In this document: in pieces, positions 1-6,132 of the stretch
Layout of the letters: each line of letters opens with the position of its first letter
Numbering within the stretch: the stretch's first letter is position 1
Assembly (NCBI GenBank): GCA_002409585.1
Contig: DHNP01000042.1
Location: 1-9,955, forward strand
Direction of reading: 5' to 3'
DNA length: 9,955 nucleotides
Source: Ruminococcaceae bacterium UBA5413
GTDB lineage: Bacteria > Bacillota > Clostridia > Oscillospirales > Acutalibacteraceae
Translations under genes and position numbers: made by a program
The notes under the pieces: generated by a model
What the model was told of the DNA's origin: nothing
Database searches by the model: none
What the model saw: the letters and a program-made list of their open reading frames with translations, nothing else

Positions 1-70
1 TCGTCCGGCGTTTCCATCATTTCCTTTCCGGCGTTGACAGTGTTCATCAGCAGGAACTTATAAGATGTAA

Positions 71-160
71 AAGCTGGGTGAAACAGGGCATACAGAAGTT
101 CTCATTGACGGCACCAAAATAGAAAGCCGTGCGAACCTATATACGTTTATCTGGCGTAAA
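71..160 (+). pseudogene. IS1182-family transposase fragment
   Basis: One plus frame reads EVLIDGTKIESRANLYTF followed by IWRK. This resembles the DGTKIEANANKYTFVWKK block near the start of the DDE catalytic region in IS1182-family transposases, where the Asp of DGT is normally the first catalytic residue. The frame is closed by a stop just upstream (68-70), and past about 160 the translation stops looking like a transposase, so only about 30 recognisable codons remain. No N-terminal domain, later catalytic residues or terminal inverted repeats are visible. It is a dead remnant. The rest of the element may lie left of the window, but the in-frame stop argues against an intact gene. Confidence 0.55.
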
Positions 161-212
161 ATGAAATGCGGAGAACATTGTTTTGCCCGCACCCTTTTGT
201 TACAAAAGCGGA

Positions 213-983
213 TTAGCTATACTTTTCGAATAAGCATTGCTCATACACTTGTTTTCCCAATATAGTCAATGCTTGTGTCGGACAATGACTAAAGCATCGG
301 TAGCATAATGTACACTGATTATGTGAAACGGCTTTTCCATTTTGAATCACAATGTTTTTCATAGGACATATAGATACGCAACGACCGCACCCGATACATT
401 TATCTATATCTATATTTGGCTTTTGTTTGTAGGTTGCCGTTTTTCCATAAAACCAAAGCCGTTGCCCGAATAATCCAGCCATATGATAAAGAAATCCCAG
501 CCCCTCTTTGTGTGGATTCCCATCTTTCAGCCTTTGGACTGCAACAGCAATTTTTTTGTCTGCCTGTACAATCAGTTCATGATTAGCCTGAGTCGATTTT
601 TTAAGTGCTTTTTTATCCCCAACACAATCGGGCATTTTAAGATGTAGACCGCCTAAAATTATCGCAGAATATTTTTGAAGTACCCGCGCTGAGCAGGCAG
701 CCCCGTCACCACTAAATAATCCCATTGTAGCTATAATATATATCTTTTTATTCTGAAAGCAATTTTTGTTCTTGTCAATGAAATCCCGAACAATTTTCGG
801 CATATTGCTAAAATAGATAGGATAGCCTAAAACGATTGTATTATGGGCGGAAACGGCTTCGATTACGTTAGGGCTTTCAATAGATACCGCAATACCGTTA
901 TTGTCATATTGCTTTACAAATGTTTCAACACAATGTTTAGTGTTTCCTGTTCCGCTAAAGTAAACACCTAAAATAATGCTCAT
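213..983 (-). CDS. EFR1-type flavodoxin/ferredoxin fusion protein
   Basis: A complete 256-residue protein. Residues 1-160 form a flavodoxin-like domain: the N-terminal FSGTGNT (9-15) is the FMN phosphate-binding loop, and GYPIYFSNMP (53-62) is typical of these proteins. The C-terminal part carries two [4Fe-4S] ferredoxin motifs, CxxCxxCxxxCP at Cys196/199/202/206 and Cys224/227/230/234. This order matches the EFR1 family of anaerobes, presumed soluble electron carriers or reductases; the redox partner and substrate are unknown. The ATG at 983 has an AGAGG ribosome site seven bases upstream and its own promoter (1016-1044). It is the only intact gene in the first 1.9 kb and sits among mobile-element remnants, so it may be acquired cargo or a survivor of local decay. 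Family assignment is firm; function is not. Confidence 0.9.
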   Translation of the reverse strand: MSIILGVYFSGTGNTKHCVETFVKQYDNNGIAVSIESPNVIEAVSAHNTIVLGYPIYFSNMPKIVRDFIDKNKNCFQNKKIYIIATMGLFSGDGAACSARVLQKYSAIILGGLHLKMPDCVGDKKALKKSTQANHELIVQADKKIAVAVQRLKDGNPHKEGLGFLYHMAGLFGQRLWFYGKTATYKQKPNIDIDKCIGCGRCVSICPMKNIVIQNGKAVSHNQCTLCYRCFSHCPTQALTILGKQVYEQCLFEKYS

Positions 984-1015
984 CCCCGTTCCTCTGAAAT
1001 GCTATATTGACATTA

Positions 1016-1044
1016 ATTATAACATACTGCCGACATACATTCAA
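1016..1044 (-). promoter_or_regulatory. Promoter of the EFR1-type gene
   Basis: On the minus strand, TTGAAT (1044-1039) and a perfect TATAAT (1021-1016) are separated by 17 bases, a good housekeeping-sigma promoter. The predicted start near 1008 leaves a leader of about 25 bases to the ATG at 983. Confidence 0.7.
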
Positions 1045-1056
1045 CCAAGACGGAAA

Positions 1057-1240
1057 GGGGTCCACCCTATCGCTGTCTACTATCGCAGCATTAAAATTAT
1101 AAGCTGTGGCAAAGGGGTGGTAGTCGCGGCGGACGGCAGTTTGCTGAAAATGCCGTGCCTGGCAATGATGGGCATTACGAAAAAATGGGCCGCCCGGCGG
1201 CAGGATTGGAGTATTATCCACGCGCAACTGTCCGTGTTTT
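1057..1240 (+). pseudogene. MobA/MobL relaxase N-terminal remnant
   Basis: The plus frame from 1069 reads IAVYYRSIKIISCGKG and then a valine/alanine run. MobA/MobL relaxases of Firmicute mobilizable elements begin almost identically (YHxSxKIISRGKGKSAVAAAAYR). Two or three substitutions, a missing start codon and loss of similarity soon afterwards show a decayed fragment. A following stretch, GITKKW then IIHAQL, may be a shifted echo of the TRKGGVVHTEIL block of that family. Nothing downstream resembles the rest of a relaxase. The call rests on about 16 residues. Confidence 0.45.
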
Positions 1241-1269
1241 ATTTTGCTCCGTTTTACACCCGTGTTTGA

Positions 1270-1388
1270 ACTTTACACATAATTTAGGATACTCCCTATT
1301 CCCAATGATAATTTTCTCTCTTGTTTTTGCAGCTGTGTTTTATTTCATTACAGACTGGATGCTAAGGCAGAAACTTAACATAGAATAA
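1270..1388 (+). pseudogene. ABC transporter permease C-terminal fragment
   Basis: The open frame ends in a hydrophobic stretch, FPMIIFSLVFAAVFYFITDW, followed by MLRQKLNIE and a stop at 1386-1388. A final membrane helix followed by a short basic tail ending in KLNIE or KLNLE is common at the C terminus of ABC-2-type permeases of clostridia. Upstream the frame gives no permease sequence, so only about 35 codons survive. The assignment rests on the helix and tail pattern alone and is tentative. Confidence 0.35.
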
Positions 1389-1567
1389 ATCCGCGTTCAT
1401 TAAGTCCTGCGGGACAATTTGCGCGCCGCCGAAAAAATAAGCACATTTTTATGAGGTTTTGCGCTTTGTATGTATATAACGGTCTAGGGAAACTCGATAA
1501 AAAAGTGGCTTTGAAAATAGTGAACCTGACAAAATAGGAATAGAAAAGGAAGCAGACCGATTATTCA
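1389..1567. other. Non-coding spacer between element fragments
   Basis: No recognisable coding sequence or RNA gene was seen here. The stretch is AT-rich with stops in all frames and precedes the IS3 OrfA-like fragment. It may hold the degraded left end of that element, but no convincing terminal inverted repeat could be defined. Confidence 0.3.
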
Positions 1568-1660
1568 TTGTTTAAAGCGAAAATTGTGCTGGAAGTTCTG
1601 CGCTGGGAAAAGAATTTAAACGTTATCGCCGCAGAAAATGAGATTGCGCCCAATTTGAGC
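1568..1660 (+). pseudogene. IS3-family transposase OrfA N-terminal fragment
   Basis: The frame reads FKAKIVLEVLRWEKNLNVIA and continues AENEIAPN. IS3-family OrfA proteins open with a helix-turn-helix of the form EFKAKVVLEVLRGEKTLNELASEYGVHPNQ, so the match is clear over about 28 residues. The frame then leaves the family: there is no xxWK motif or leucine zipper, and no orfB follows. It opens at a TTG without a convincing ribosome site. It is best read as a truncated, inactive insertion-sequence remnant. Confidence 0.6.
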
Positions 1661-1771
1661 ATAAAAATAGGGCTGCTGCAAAGTTTTCGTTTTGCATCAG
1701 CCATTTTTTATACAGCTTCCATATATGCGTATGCGGTTATAAGTAAATTACTTTTTAAAACAAAGATAAAT

Positions 1772-1890
1772 TTACTTCCCGCCGGCGCCTTGATTGATGT
1801 CAATGGGGCTTTTGTAATACCCCTCAGGCGGTTGTTCGTACGGATCATCCAAAAGGTACAGAGCGGTAATAGGCTTTATGTTACTTTGAA
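1772..1890 (-). pseudogene. Unrecognised short reading frame, probable remnant
   Basis: The minus strand between two in-frame stops encodes about 40 residues including ITALYLLDDPYEQPPEGYY and ending SPIDINQGAGGK. The composition is protein-like (DDPYEQPPEGYY, then a Gly-rich tail) and unlike random AT-rich sequence. There is no start codon or ribosome site, so it looks like the C-terminal end of a gene whose front was lost. I do not recognise the family. Given its position between an IS3 fragment and the truncated sucrose phosphorylase gene, a mobile-element accessory protein is possible but unproven. Confidence 0.3.
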
Positions 1891-1956
1891 TTTATTTTAA
1901 CTTTATATTGCACACAGTCAGCCCCTGCCTTCCGTTTGGCCGTGCCGTGTTTTTAA

Positions 1957-2566
1957 TTACGCTAAATCGAGGCCATGCCATACCCCGCCTCTGTCTTTAT
2001 AAGTTATGCTGAATTTAAGGCTCTCTAAATCCGCTATTAAGACGGTTTCACTTTCGTTAAGGACACGGTGAATTTCAAGCATATCGTCGGGTGAATCAGA
2101 TACTATGCAGCTGCCGCCGAAAGCCTCGTATTCATTTCTGAATTTCATCATCTTAAGCAGCTTTTTAACCACGGGGCGTTTCGTTTCAGCGTCTATTTCT
2201 CCCAAAGTGTAGGCATGGCGGTTGATGTCCCTGCCTACTTTTGTGCGTTCCATAAGCTCAATGTCGTTTTTGCCCGCAAGCAGTCCGACATAATAAACCT
2301 GCGGGACACCCGGGGCAAAGAACTGTACGGCCCTTGCCAAGAGGTAAGCGTCGTCGTTGTCGCCCAAAGCCGAATAATATGTGCAGTTTATCTGATAGAC
2401 GTCGAGGTTGTTATAGAGGACGGTATTGTATATTTTTTTTACATTAGCACCATTGCTGAACAGCTGTTCCTTTGTTTTCTCTATCTCTTCATCGCTGAGA
2501 AGGTCTTTCACATCGACTATGCCTATGCCGTCATGCGTGTCAAGCGTAGTAAACTGTTTTCTCGGG
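1957..2566 (-). pseudogene. gtfA: Sucrose phosphorylase, 5'-truncated (C-terminal ~200 residues)
   Basis: The protein from CPRKQFTTLDTHDGIGIVDV to the stop at 1957 closely follows sucrose phosphorylase (GH13 subfamily 18), with the later signature APGVPQVYYVGLLAGKND and KVGRDINRH. Full enzymes have about 480-490 residues; only about 200 remain. The retained THDG Asp is the transition-state stabiliser. The catalytic nucleophile Asp and acid/base Glu, which lie earlier in the chain, are absent, so the product cannot be active. At about 2566 similarity ends abruptly and the opposite strand becomes a LacI-type gene also lacking its N terminus. The frame runs on to 2760, but that extension is only the antisense of the regulator gene. 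The intact enzyme splits sucrose with phosphate into glucose-1-phosphate and fructose. Confidence 0.88.
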
Positions 2567-3271
2567 CATATGCTCTGCGATTCATACTTTGAAAAAGAGA
2601 AAGAAATAGAATACTTCAAAATGCTTAAGGGCAACAAGGTTGACGGCATTATACTTGGCAGCAGAAATATGGACATAAGCGAGGCCATAAAGGACAACCT
2701 CCCGCTTGTTACCATAGACCGCATACTCGGCGACAACATCCCTTGCATATCGTCTGACAACTATAAGGGCGGCATGCTTGCGACGGAACATCTTATAAAG
2801 AAGGGCTGCAAAAAAATCGCCCTTATAAGCGGCTCGCCCTCACTGCATCTGATGGCAAACCAGCGGAGCATAGCTTATGTGGATACATGCAAAAAAAACG
2901 GCATCGAGCCGATTGTTGTTTCGACAAACGAGGACCAGTTCACCGCAATGACGTATTATAATGAAATCCATACACTTTTTAAATCGCATCCTGACATCGA
3001 CGGCATTTTTGCAAGCAGTGACATTATAGCGGCGCAGGTCATCCAGGTGGCTGCCGAAGCTGGTTTAAAAATACCCGACGACATAAAAGTCGTCGGGTAT
3101 GACGACACAAGTATCGCAAGGCTCACTACGCCGCAGCTTACCACCATACATCAGCCTATTGAACAAATAAGCAAGTACGCTTTGGAACTCATAATAAACG
3201 AAATCAAAGGTGAAATCGTACCAATGCGCACAGTACTGCCCATTAAACTGGTTGAACGCGGCTCGGCATAA
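2564..3271 (+). pseudogene. LacI-family sugar regulator, 5'-truncated
   Basis: From MLCDSYFEKEKEIEYFKML onward this is the effector-binding and dimerisation part of a LacI/GalR regulator: VDGIILGS, a DNYKGGMLATEHLI block, DGIFASSDIIAAQV, IPDDIKVVGYDD and TTIHQPIEQI all fall in the usual order, ending at 3271. The family is about 335 residues long; about 234 remain. The helix-turn-helix, hinge helix and the first part of the core domain are missing, so it cannot bind an operator. No ribosome site fits ATG 2570. It probably once controlled the adjoining sucrose phosphorylase and perhaps the fructokinase. The body after the junction shows no further disruption, which suggests recent loss or an assembly join. 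Confidence 0.85.
3071..3100. repeat. Perfect 12-bp inverted repeat inside the regulator remnant
   Basis: ATACCCGACGAC (3071-3082) and GTCGTCGGGTAT (3089-3100) are exact reverse complements around a six-base ATAAAA loop. The stretch encodes the conserved IPDDIKVVGYD segment of LacI proteins, so the symmetry may come from codon choice in that peptide. There is no following T-run. Confidence 0.75.
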
Positions 3272-3495
3272 ACACGCTGCCGAAAGTGCCCCCGCAGCAT
3301 CGGCGCCTACTATGTGATGTAAGCCGTCAATGGGGGTAACCTTTTGCTGCAGCCGTGTGCGCCGGAAGCAAATAAACCTATTCTCAATAATACGCAAAAA
3401 CAAGGCATATCCGGAGTCCCGTTCAAAACGGCGGTTCATGTAAAACCGCTTTTTGGGGGAAGCCGGGTATGCCCTGTGCAGTTTATAGGGTTAAA
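3272..3495. other. Convergent intergenic region
   Basis: Spacer between the regulator remnant (plus) and the fructokinase gene (minus). Apart from the hairpin at 3431-3454, no gene, RNA or repeat could be recognised. Short open frames here have no ribosome site and resemble no known family. Confidence 0.5.
3431..3454 (+). terminator. Rho-independent terminator between convergent genes
   Basis: GCGGTT (3431-3436) pairs with AACCGC (3444-3449) across a seven-base loop and is followed by five T on the plus strand. Read on the minus strand the same stem is followed by CGTTTTG, so it could also serve the fructokinase transcript. Confidence 0.6.
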
Positions 3496-4476
3496 TCAAT
3501 GCGCCTGCGTAAGCAAAGGCGCTTCAGCCATGCATTTTTTCACTTCGCTTATAGACGGCATCGCTGGGATGGCTCCGTTTTTAGTTGTCGTAAGGCTGCC
3601 GGCGGCGTTACCGAACTTTATTATTTCCCTAAGCTCCTCAGAAGGCAGCGTGCGCAGGCGGCTTAGGCTCATATTACGCAGGCTGTAAAGTACGGCGCCG
3701 AAAAACGCGTCCCCCGCGCCGTTTGTATCAACAGTCTTTACATCATATGCCGGCATAATGCCGGAAGCGTTCGCGGTATGGTAAAAAGAGCCGTGCGCAC
3801 CGAGGGTTACTATGACAATGGCCGCCCCATGCCCAGCAAGTTTTTCGGAACCTGCCGCATAGTCCGTCTCGCCTGTCATCATTTCCATTTCTTCTTCCGA
3901 CACTTTCACGATATCGGCAAATTTAAGTGCGTTCAGCATTTCGGAGCAGGCATGTTCCCTGCTGTCCCACAAAAGCGGCCTGTAGTTCGGGTCATAGCTT
4001 ATAACCGCGCCGTGTTTTTTTGCATACTCAACCGACGCAAGCGTAGTCCCGCGGCTCGGCTCGTCAGTCAGGGAAACTGAACCAAAGTGGAATATCCCGC
4101 AGTTTTCCAGCAGGTTTTTATTTACTTCATCCTGCCTGAGGCATACATCGGCTTCGCCCCTGCGGTAAAAGCTGAACGACCTGTCACCTTTTTCATTTAA
4201 GTGTACAAACGCAAGCGTAGTGTTTTTGTCTTTCGCCATTACAAGGCCGGAAATATCTATGCCGGCACTCTCCATGGACGACTTCAGGAAGCGGCCAAAG
4301 TCGTCGTCGCCGACTTTGCCGATAAACGCAGTGCTGCCGCCAAGCTTTGATGCCATAGCGAGAACATTGGAAGGGGCGCCTCCCGGGTTTTGCGAAAAAA
4401 CGGCCATTCCCATTTTGTTATGGCCTGACGGGGTAAAATCGATAAGTGATTCTCCAATCGCAGCAATGTCAAACAT
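3496..4476 (-). CDS. scrK: Fructokinase, PfkB family
   Basis: A complete 326-residue sugar kinase that would phosphorylate fructose with ATP in the cytoplasm. It begins FDIAAIGESLIDF, carries the PfkB glycine-rich first signature (about 32-60, GGAPSNVLAMASKLGG and GKVGDDDFG), and has the second signature DTNGAGDAFFG at 250-260 with the catalytic-base Asp256. SYDPNYRPLLW (160-170) and NGAIPAMPS are typical of bacterial fructokinases. The start at 4476 is preferred to the ATG at 4494 because AGGAGG (4489-4484) lies seven bases upstream of it and the earlier ATG would precede that site. Next to the truncated sucrose phosphorylase gene it fits the fructose branch of a sucrose pathway; a related ribokinase-family substrate is less likely. 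The gene symbol follows sucrose-locus usage. Confidence 0.9.
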   Translation of the reverse strand: MFDIAAIGESLIDFTPSGHNKMGMAVFSQNPGGAPSNVLAMASKLGGSTAFIGKVGDDDFGRFLKSSMESAGIDISGLVMAKDKNTTLAFVHLNEKGDRSFSFYRRGEADVCLRQDEVNKNLLENCGIFHFGSVSLTDEPSRGTTLASVEYAKKHGAVISYDPNYRPLLWDSREHACSEMLNALKFADIVKVSEEEMEMMTGETDYAAGSEKLAGHGAAIVIVTLGAHGSFYHTANASGIMPAYDVKTVDTNGAGDAFFGAVLYSLRNMSLSRLRTLPSEELREIIKFGNAAGSLTTTKNGAIPAMPSISEVKKCMAEAPLLTQAH

Positions 4477-4511
4477 TCGAGGTCCTCCTAACATTAAATC
4501 TTATATATACG

Positions 4512-4525
4512 GCCGGCGTGCCGGC
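4512..4525. repeat. GC-rich palindrome in the fructokinase leader
   Basis: Two GCCGGC hexamers flank GT, giving a compact dyad between the predicted transcription start and the ribosome site of the fructokinase gene. It could form a small leader hairpin; no function is shown. Confidence 0.5.
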
Positions 4526-4536
4526 GTTTAAACCTT

Positions 4537-4564
4537 AAAATAGTACACGCAAAAACTTCGGCAA
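4537..4564 (-). promoter_or_regulatory. Candidate fructokinase promoter
   Basis: On the minus strand TTGCCG (4564-4559) and TATTTT (4542-4537) are 16 bases apart, each matching consensus at four of six positions. The predicted start near 4530 lies about 55 bases before the ATG at 4476. The LacI-type operator-like site overlaps the -35. Confidence 0.4.
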
Positions 4565-4571
4565 GCGTTTG
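4562..4571. promoter_or_regulatory. LacI/CcpA-type operator-like site
   Basis: CAAGCGTTTG is a near-perfect dyad with the central CG and AA/TT flanks typical of LacI/GalR-family operators and cre sites. It overlaps the candidate fructokinase -35, a position suited to repression. It could belong to the now-truncated regulator or to CcpA. Confidence 0.4.
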
Positions 4572-4633
4572 TCCGGTTTAACAGCACGGCGGTTTAAGCG
4601 CGGGACACTTGTCCTTACATGATAAGCGGGCAT

Positions 4634-4683
4634 AAAAAATCCGCCTGAAATACCGATAAAGTTCAGCATTCATGCGGTTTTTT
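4634..4683 (-). terminator. Terminator of the tRNA operon
   Basis: CCGCCTGAA (4641-4649) pairs with TTCAG (4662-4666) and GCGG (4674-4677) around a bulge, flanked by an A-run on one side and a T-run on the other. On the minus strand it ends in ATTTTTT just after tRNA-Pro, insulating the fructokinase gene from the tRNA operon. The symmetry would allow use in both directions. Confidence 0.55.
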
Positions 4684-4686
4684 GAT

Positions 4687-4763
<77 letters not shown>

Positions 4764-4769
4764 AAAGAC

Positions 4770-4788
4770 GGCTCCAGCTTAAGGAGCC
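4770..4788 (-). repeat. Hairpin in the tRNA spacer
   Basis: GGCTCC (4770-4775) and GGAGCC (4783-4788) are exact reverse complements with a seven-base loop in the 27-base spacer between the tRNAs. It may assist processing of the dicistronic precursor. Confidence 0.5.
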
Positions 4789-4790
4789 TG

Positions 4791-4864
4791 TGGTTGCGGA
4801 AGAAGGATTCGAACCCTCACAAACAGAGTCAGAGTCTGTCGTGCTACCTTTACACAATTCCGCA
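4791..4864 (-). tRNA. tRNA-Gln (anticodon CTG)
   Basis: On the minus strand the acceptor stem TGCGGAA/TTCCGCA, the anticodon arm ACAGA-CTCTGAC-TCTGT and a T-arm with GGGTTCGAATCC form a complete tRNA. Anticodon CTG reads CAG (glutamine). The discriminator is A and the 3' CCA is encoded at 4793-4791. This is the promoter-proximal gene of the operon, with its 5' end at 4864. Confidence 0.94.
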
Positions 4865-4880
4865 ATATAACGTGCCATTA

Positions 4881-4921
4881 ACAAAGCGCATTATTAATTA
4901 TACCAAATTATTGCGCTTTGT
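4881..4921. repeat. 10-bp inverted repeat bracketing the tRNA -10
   Basis: ACAAAGCGCA (4881-4890) and TGCGCTTTGT (4912-4921) are exact reverse complements. One arm covers the predicted start region and the other overlaps the -35 edge and spacer, so the -10 lies in the loop. Confidence 0.8.
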
Positions 4922-4924
4922 CAA
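4897..4924 (-). promoter_or_regulatory. Perfect-consensus tRNA operon promoter
   Basis: On the minus strand a perfect TTGACA (4924-4919) and a perfect TATAAT (4902-4897) are 16 bases apart, and TGG before the -10 makes it an extended type. The start near 4890 gives about 25 bases of leader before tRNA-Gln. Confidence 0.9.
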
Positions 4925-4949
4925 TCCCTATTTCCAAATTTATAGGGAT
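4924..4949. repeat. 8-bp inverted repeat upstream of the tRNA -35
   Basis: ATCCCTAT (4924-4931) and ATAGGGAT (4942-4949) are exact reverse complements around a ten-base AT-rich spacer. They sit where an UP element would lie for the tRNA promoter. Confidence 0.7.
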
Positions 4950-5012
4950 ACGGCGTGTAAAAACGGTGCTGTAGATATTATGTGGGCCATGCCGTGTCTG
5001 TCCGCCGCGAAC

Positions 5013-5285
5013 TCATCCGAGTACCTGAAATGAACTCTCGTCAGGGTCAACCGGCAGGCGTTCGGATTCACAGTTTTCGATATCTATAAAACGGCTGTCC
5101 CTTATTATGTCCAGCGCGGAATTTATATCGTCCCGCTTACCCTGTATTTCCATTGTAACGCTGCCGTCGTACTCGTTCCTGACCCATCCCGTAAGCCCCA
5201 TCAGGTTTGCTGCATGGTATGCCCTGAAGCGAAACCCTACCCCCTGCACATAACCGCTGAAAACATATCTTTCCCTTATTTTCAT
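5013..5285 (-). CDS. acyP: Acylphosphatase
   Basis: A 90-residue protein, the normal size for the family, which hydrolyses the carboxyl-phosphate bond of small acyl phosphates in the cytoplasm. It shows the phosphate-binding loop GYVQGVGFR (11-19) with the catalytic Arg19 and the segment GWVRNEYDGSV (33-43) with the catalytic Asn37, matching the family pattern of GxVQGVxFR and GxVxNxxDGxV. The ATG at 5285 starts the protein in register with the family; a TTG at 5297 would add four residues (MGDT) and is less likely. GGGTG five bases upstream is a modest ribosome site. It appears monocistronic, with its own TATAAT at 5330-5325. Confidence 0.93.
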   Translation of the reverse strand: MKIRERYVFSGYVQGVGFRFRAYHAANLMGLTGWVRNEYDGSVTMEIQGKRDDINSALDIIRDSRFIDIENCESERLPVDPDESSFQVLG

Positions 5286-5306
5286 AGTGTCACCCAATAC
5301 CTTTTA

Positions 5307-5330
5307 ATACATGCTTTATGTATTATTATA
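5307..5330 (-). promoter_or_regulatory. Acylphosphatase promoter -10 with start-site dyad
   Basis: A perfect TATAAT lies at 5330-5325 on the minus strand, but no good -35 was seen. The dyad ATACAT (5307-5312)/ATGTAT (5318-5323) covers the expected start site and could be a small operator. Confidence 0.45.
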
Positions 5331-5344
5331 GCACATACCCGCGT

Positions 5345-5381
5345 AAAATACCGCCGTCCGCAGCAGAAACGGCGGTATTTT
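5345..5381 (-). terminator. Strong hairpin terminator after the mcs/TPR cluster
   Basis: AAAATACCGCCGT (5345-5357) and ACGGCGGTATTTT (5369-5381) form a perfect 13-bp stem with an 11-base loop. A-runs and T-runs at the stem base make it potentially bidirectional. It lies 27 bases past the stop of the TPR-like gene, which it probably terminates. Confidence 0.85.
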
Positions 5382-5407
5382 AAATGTAATCAATTATTAA
5401 AATGCAT

Positions 5408-6061
5408 TCAGTTTTGCGCCTTATCAGACATAAATTTAAGTATATGGGCATCTATAAGCTGTTTAAACAAGTCGTTCTTTCTTTTTTCCCCAAGCGCATC
5501 AGTATAAGCCACAGGTTCATAATATCCGCCGAGTTTCTGTTCAAGTAAAAAATCCAAGGCTTCTTTCCGGCCGTTCAGCTTTGCTATGACGTCGGCACAC
5601 TTTACAGCGGCCATCGCATCGTACGGCTGAAGCCTGTACGCTTCGGAATAATAATGGTACGCGCCTTCGTTATCGCCGGTATTTTCGAGTGCCGAAGCCA
5701 AGTCCATCATTATGCCCGCGCGCTTTGCTTCACCGCCGTTGACTGCTATGCCGTCCTCATCCGCTGTCGTGTAATTGAAAAGGTCGCCGCTGCTGTCGGC
5801 AAGGTATGCGCGTGCGCAGCTTATGGCCTTACAGTTGTCCCCAAGCCCGCTGTATGCTTTTGTGCATATATAATATTCTCTCGGCGTTTCAGGCGTGCCG
5901 CAAAGGGTTATAACCCTTTCAAGCACTTCTTTCATGCCAGCGGCATGCTCTTTTATTTTTTCGGCATCCATGTCGAAAGCCCTGTCGTGCTCTACCGCCG
6001 CGCCCTCAGCGCTGAGCAGTGCCGCTGCAAGTTCGACGTTCTTTCCTTTTTCGTCAAACAT
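5408..6061 (-). CDS. TPR-like repeat protein of unknown role
   Basis: A 217-residue soluble protein without a signal peptide or membrane segment. Helical repeat pairs resemble tetratricopeptide units: EYYICTKAYSGLGDNCKAIS, then DLASALENTGDNEGAYHYYS with EAYRLQPYDAMAAVKCAD, and finally an ALDFLLEQ helix. The Gly/Ala positions and the NTGDxEGAxxYYxxAxxLxP pattern are typical of TPR, which usually mediates protein-protein contacts. The start at 6061 is favoured over an ATG at 6094 because AAAAGGGG lies upstream of it, while the earlier ATG has no ribosome site. It follows the mcsB-like gene by 71 bases on the same strand, so co-transcription is likely. A link to the McsA/McsB pair is suggested only by position. 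No specific family is recognised. Confidence 0.75.
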   Translation of the reverse strand: MFDEKGKNVELAAALLSAEGAAVEHDRAFDMDAEKIKEHAAGMKEVLERVITLCGTPETPREYYICTKAYSGLGDNCKAISCARAYLADSSGDLFNYTTADEDGIAVNGGEAKRAGIMMDLASALENTGDNEGAYHYYSEAYRLQPYDAMAAVKCADVIAKLNGRKEALDFLLEQKLGGYYEPVAYTDALGEKRKNDLFKQLIDAHILKFMSDKAQN

Positions 6062-6132
6062 GAAAACATCCCCTTTTCCCAAGACATGTCCCATAAATAC
6101 AAAGAAAAGCCGAATTGCTGTTAAAAGCGCGG

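Noticed and set aside
955..1227. Minus-strand 90-codon frame upstream of the EFR1-type gene
   Set aside because: It overlaps the EFR1 start and promoter, has no ribosome site and no family resemblance; the plus strand reads better as a relaxase remnant.
2215..2570. Plus-strand frames reading into the LacI remnant
   Set aside because: These are the antisense of the sucrose phosphorylase fragment and do not contain a helix-turn-helix, so they are not the missing regulator N terminus.
2567..2760. Apparent N-terminal extension of the sucrose phosphorylase frame
   Set aside because: It is the antisense of the LacI remnant, low-complexity Ser/Leu-rich, and unlike any sucrose phosphorylase N terminus; the homology ends at the junction.
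3344..3688. Open frames across the convergent spacer and the fructokinase 3' end
   Set aside because: They run over the terminator and antisense to the fructokinase gene and show no protein-like conservation.
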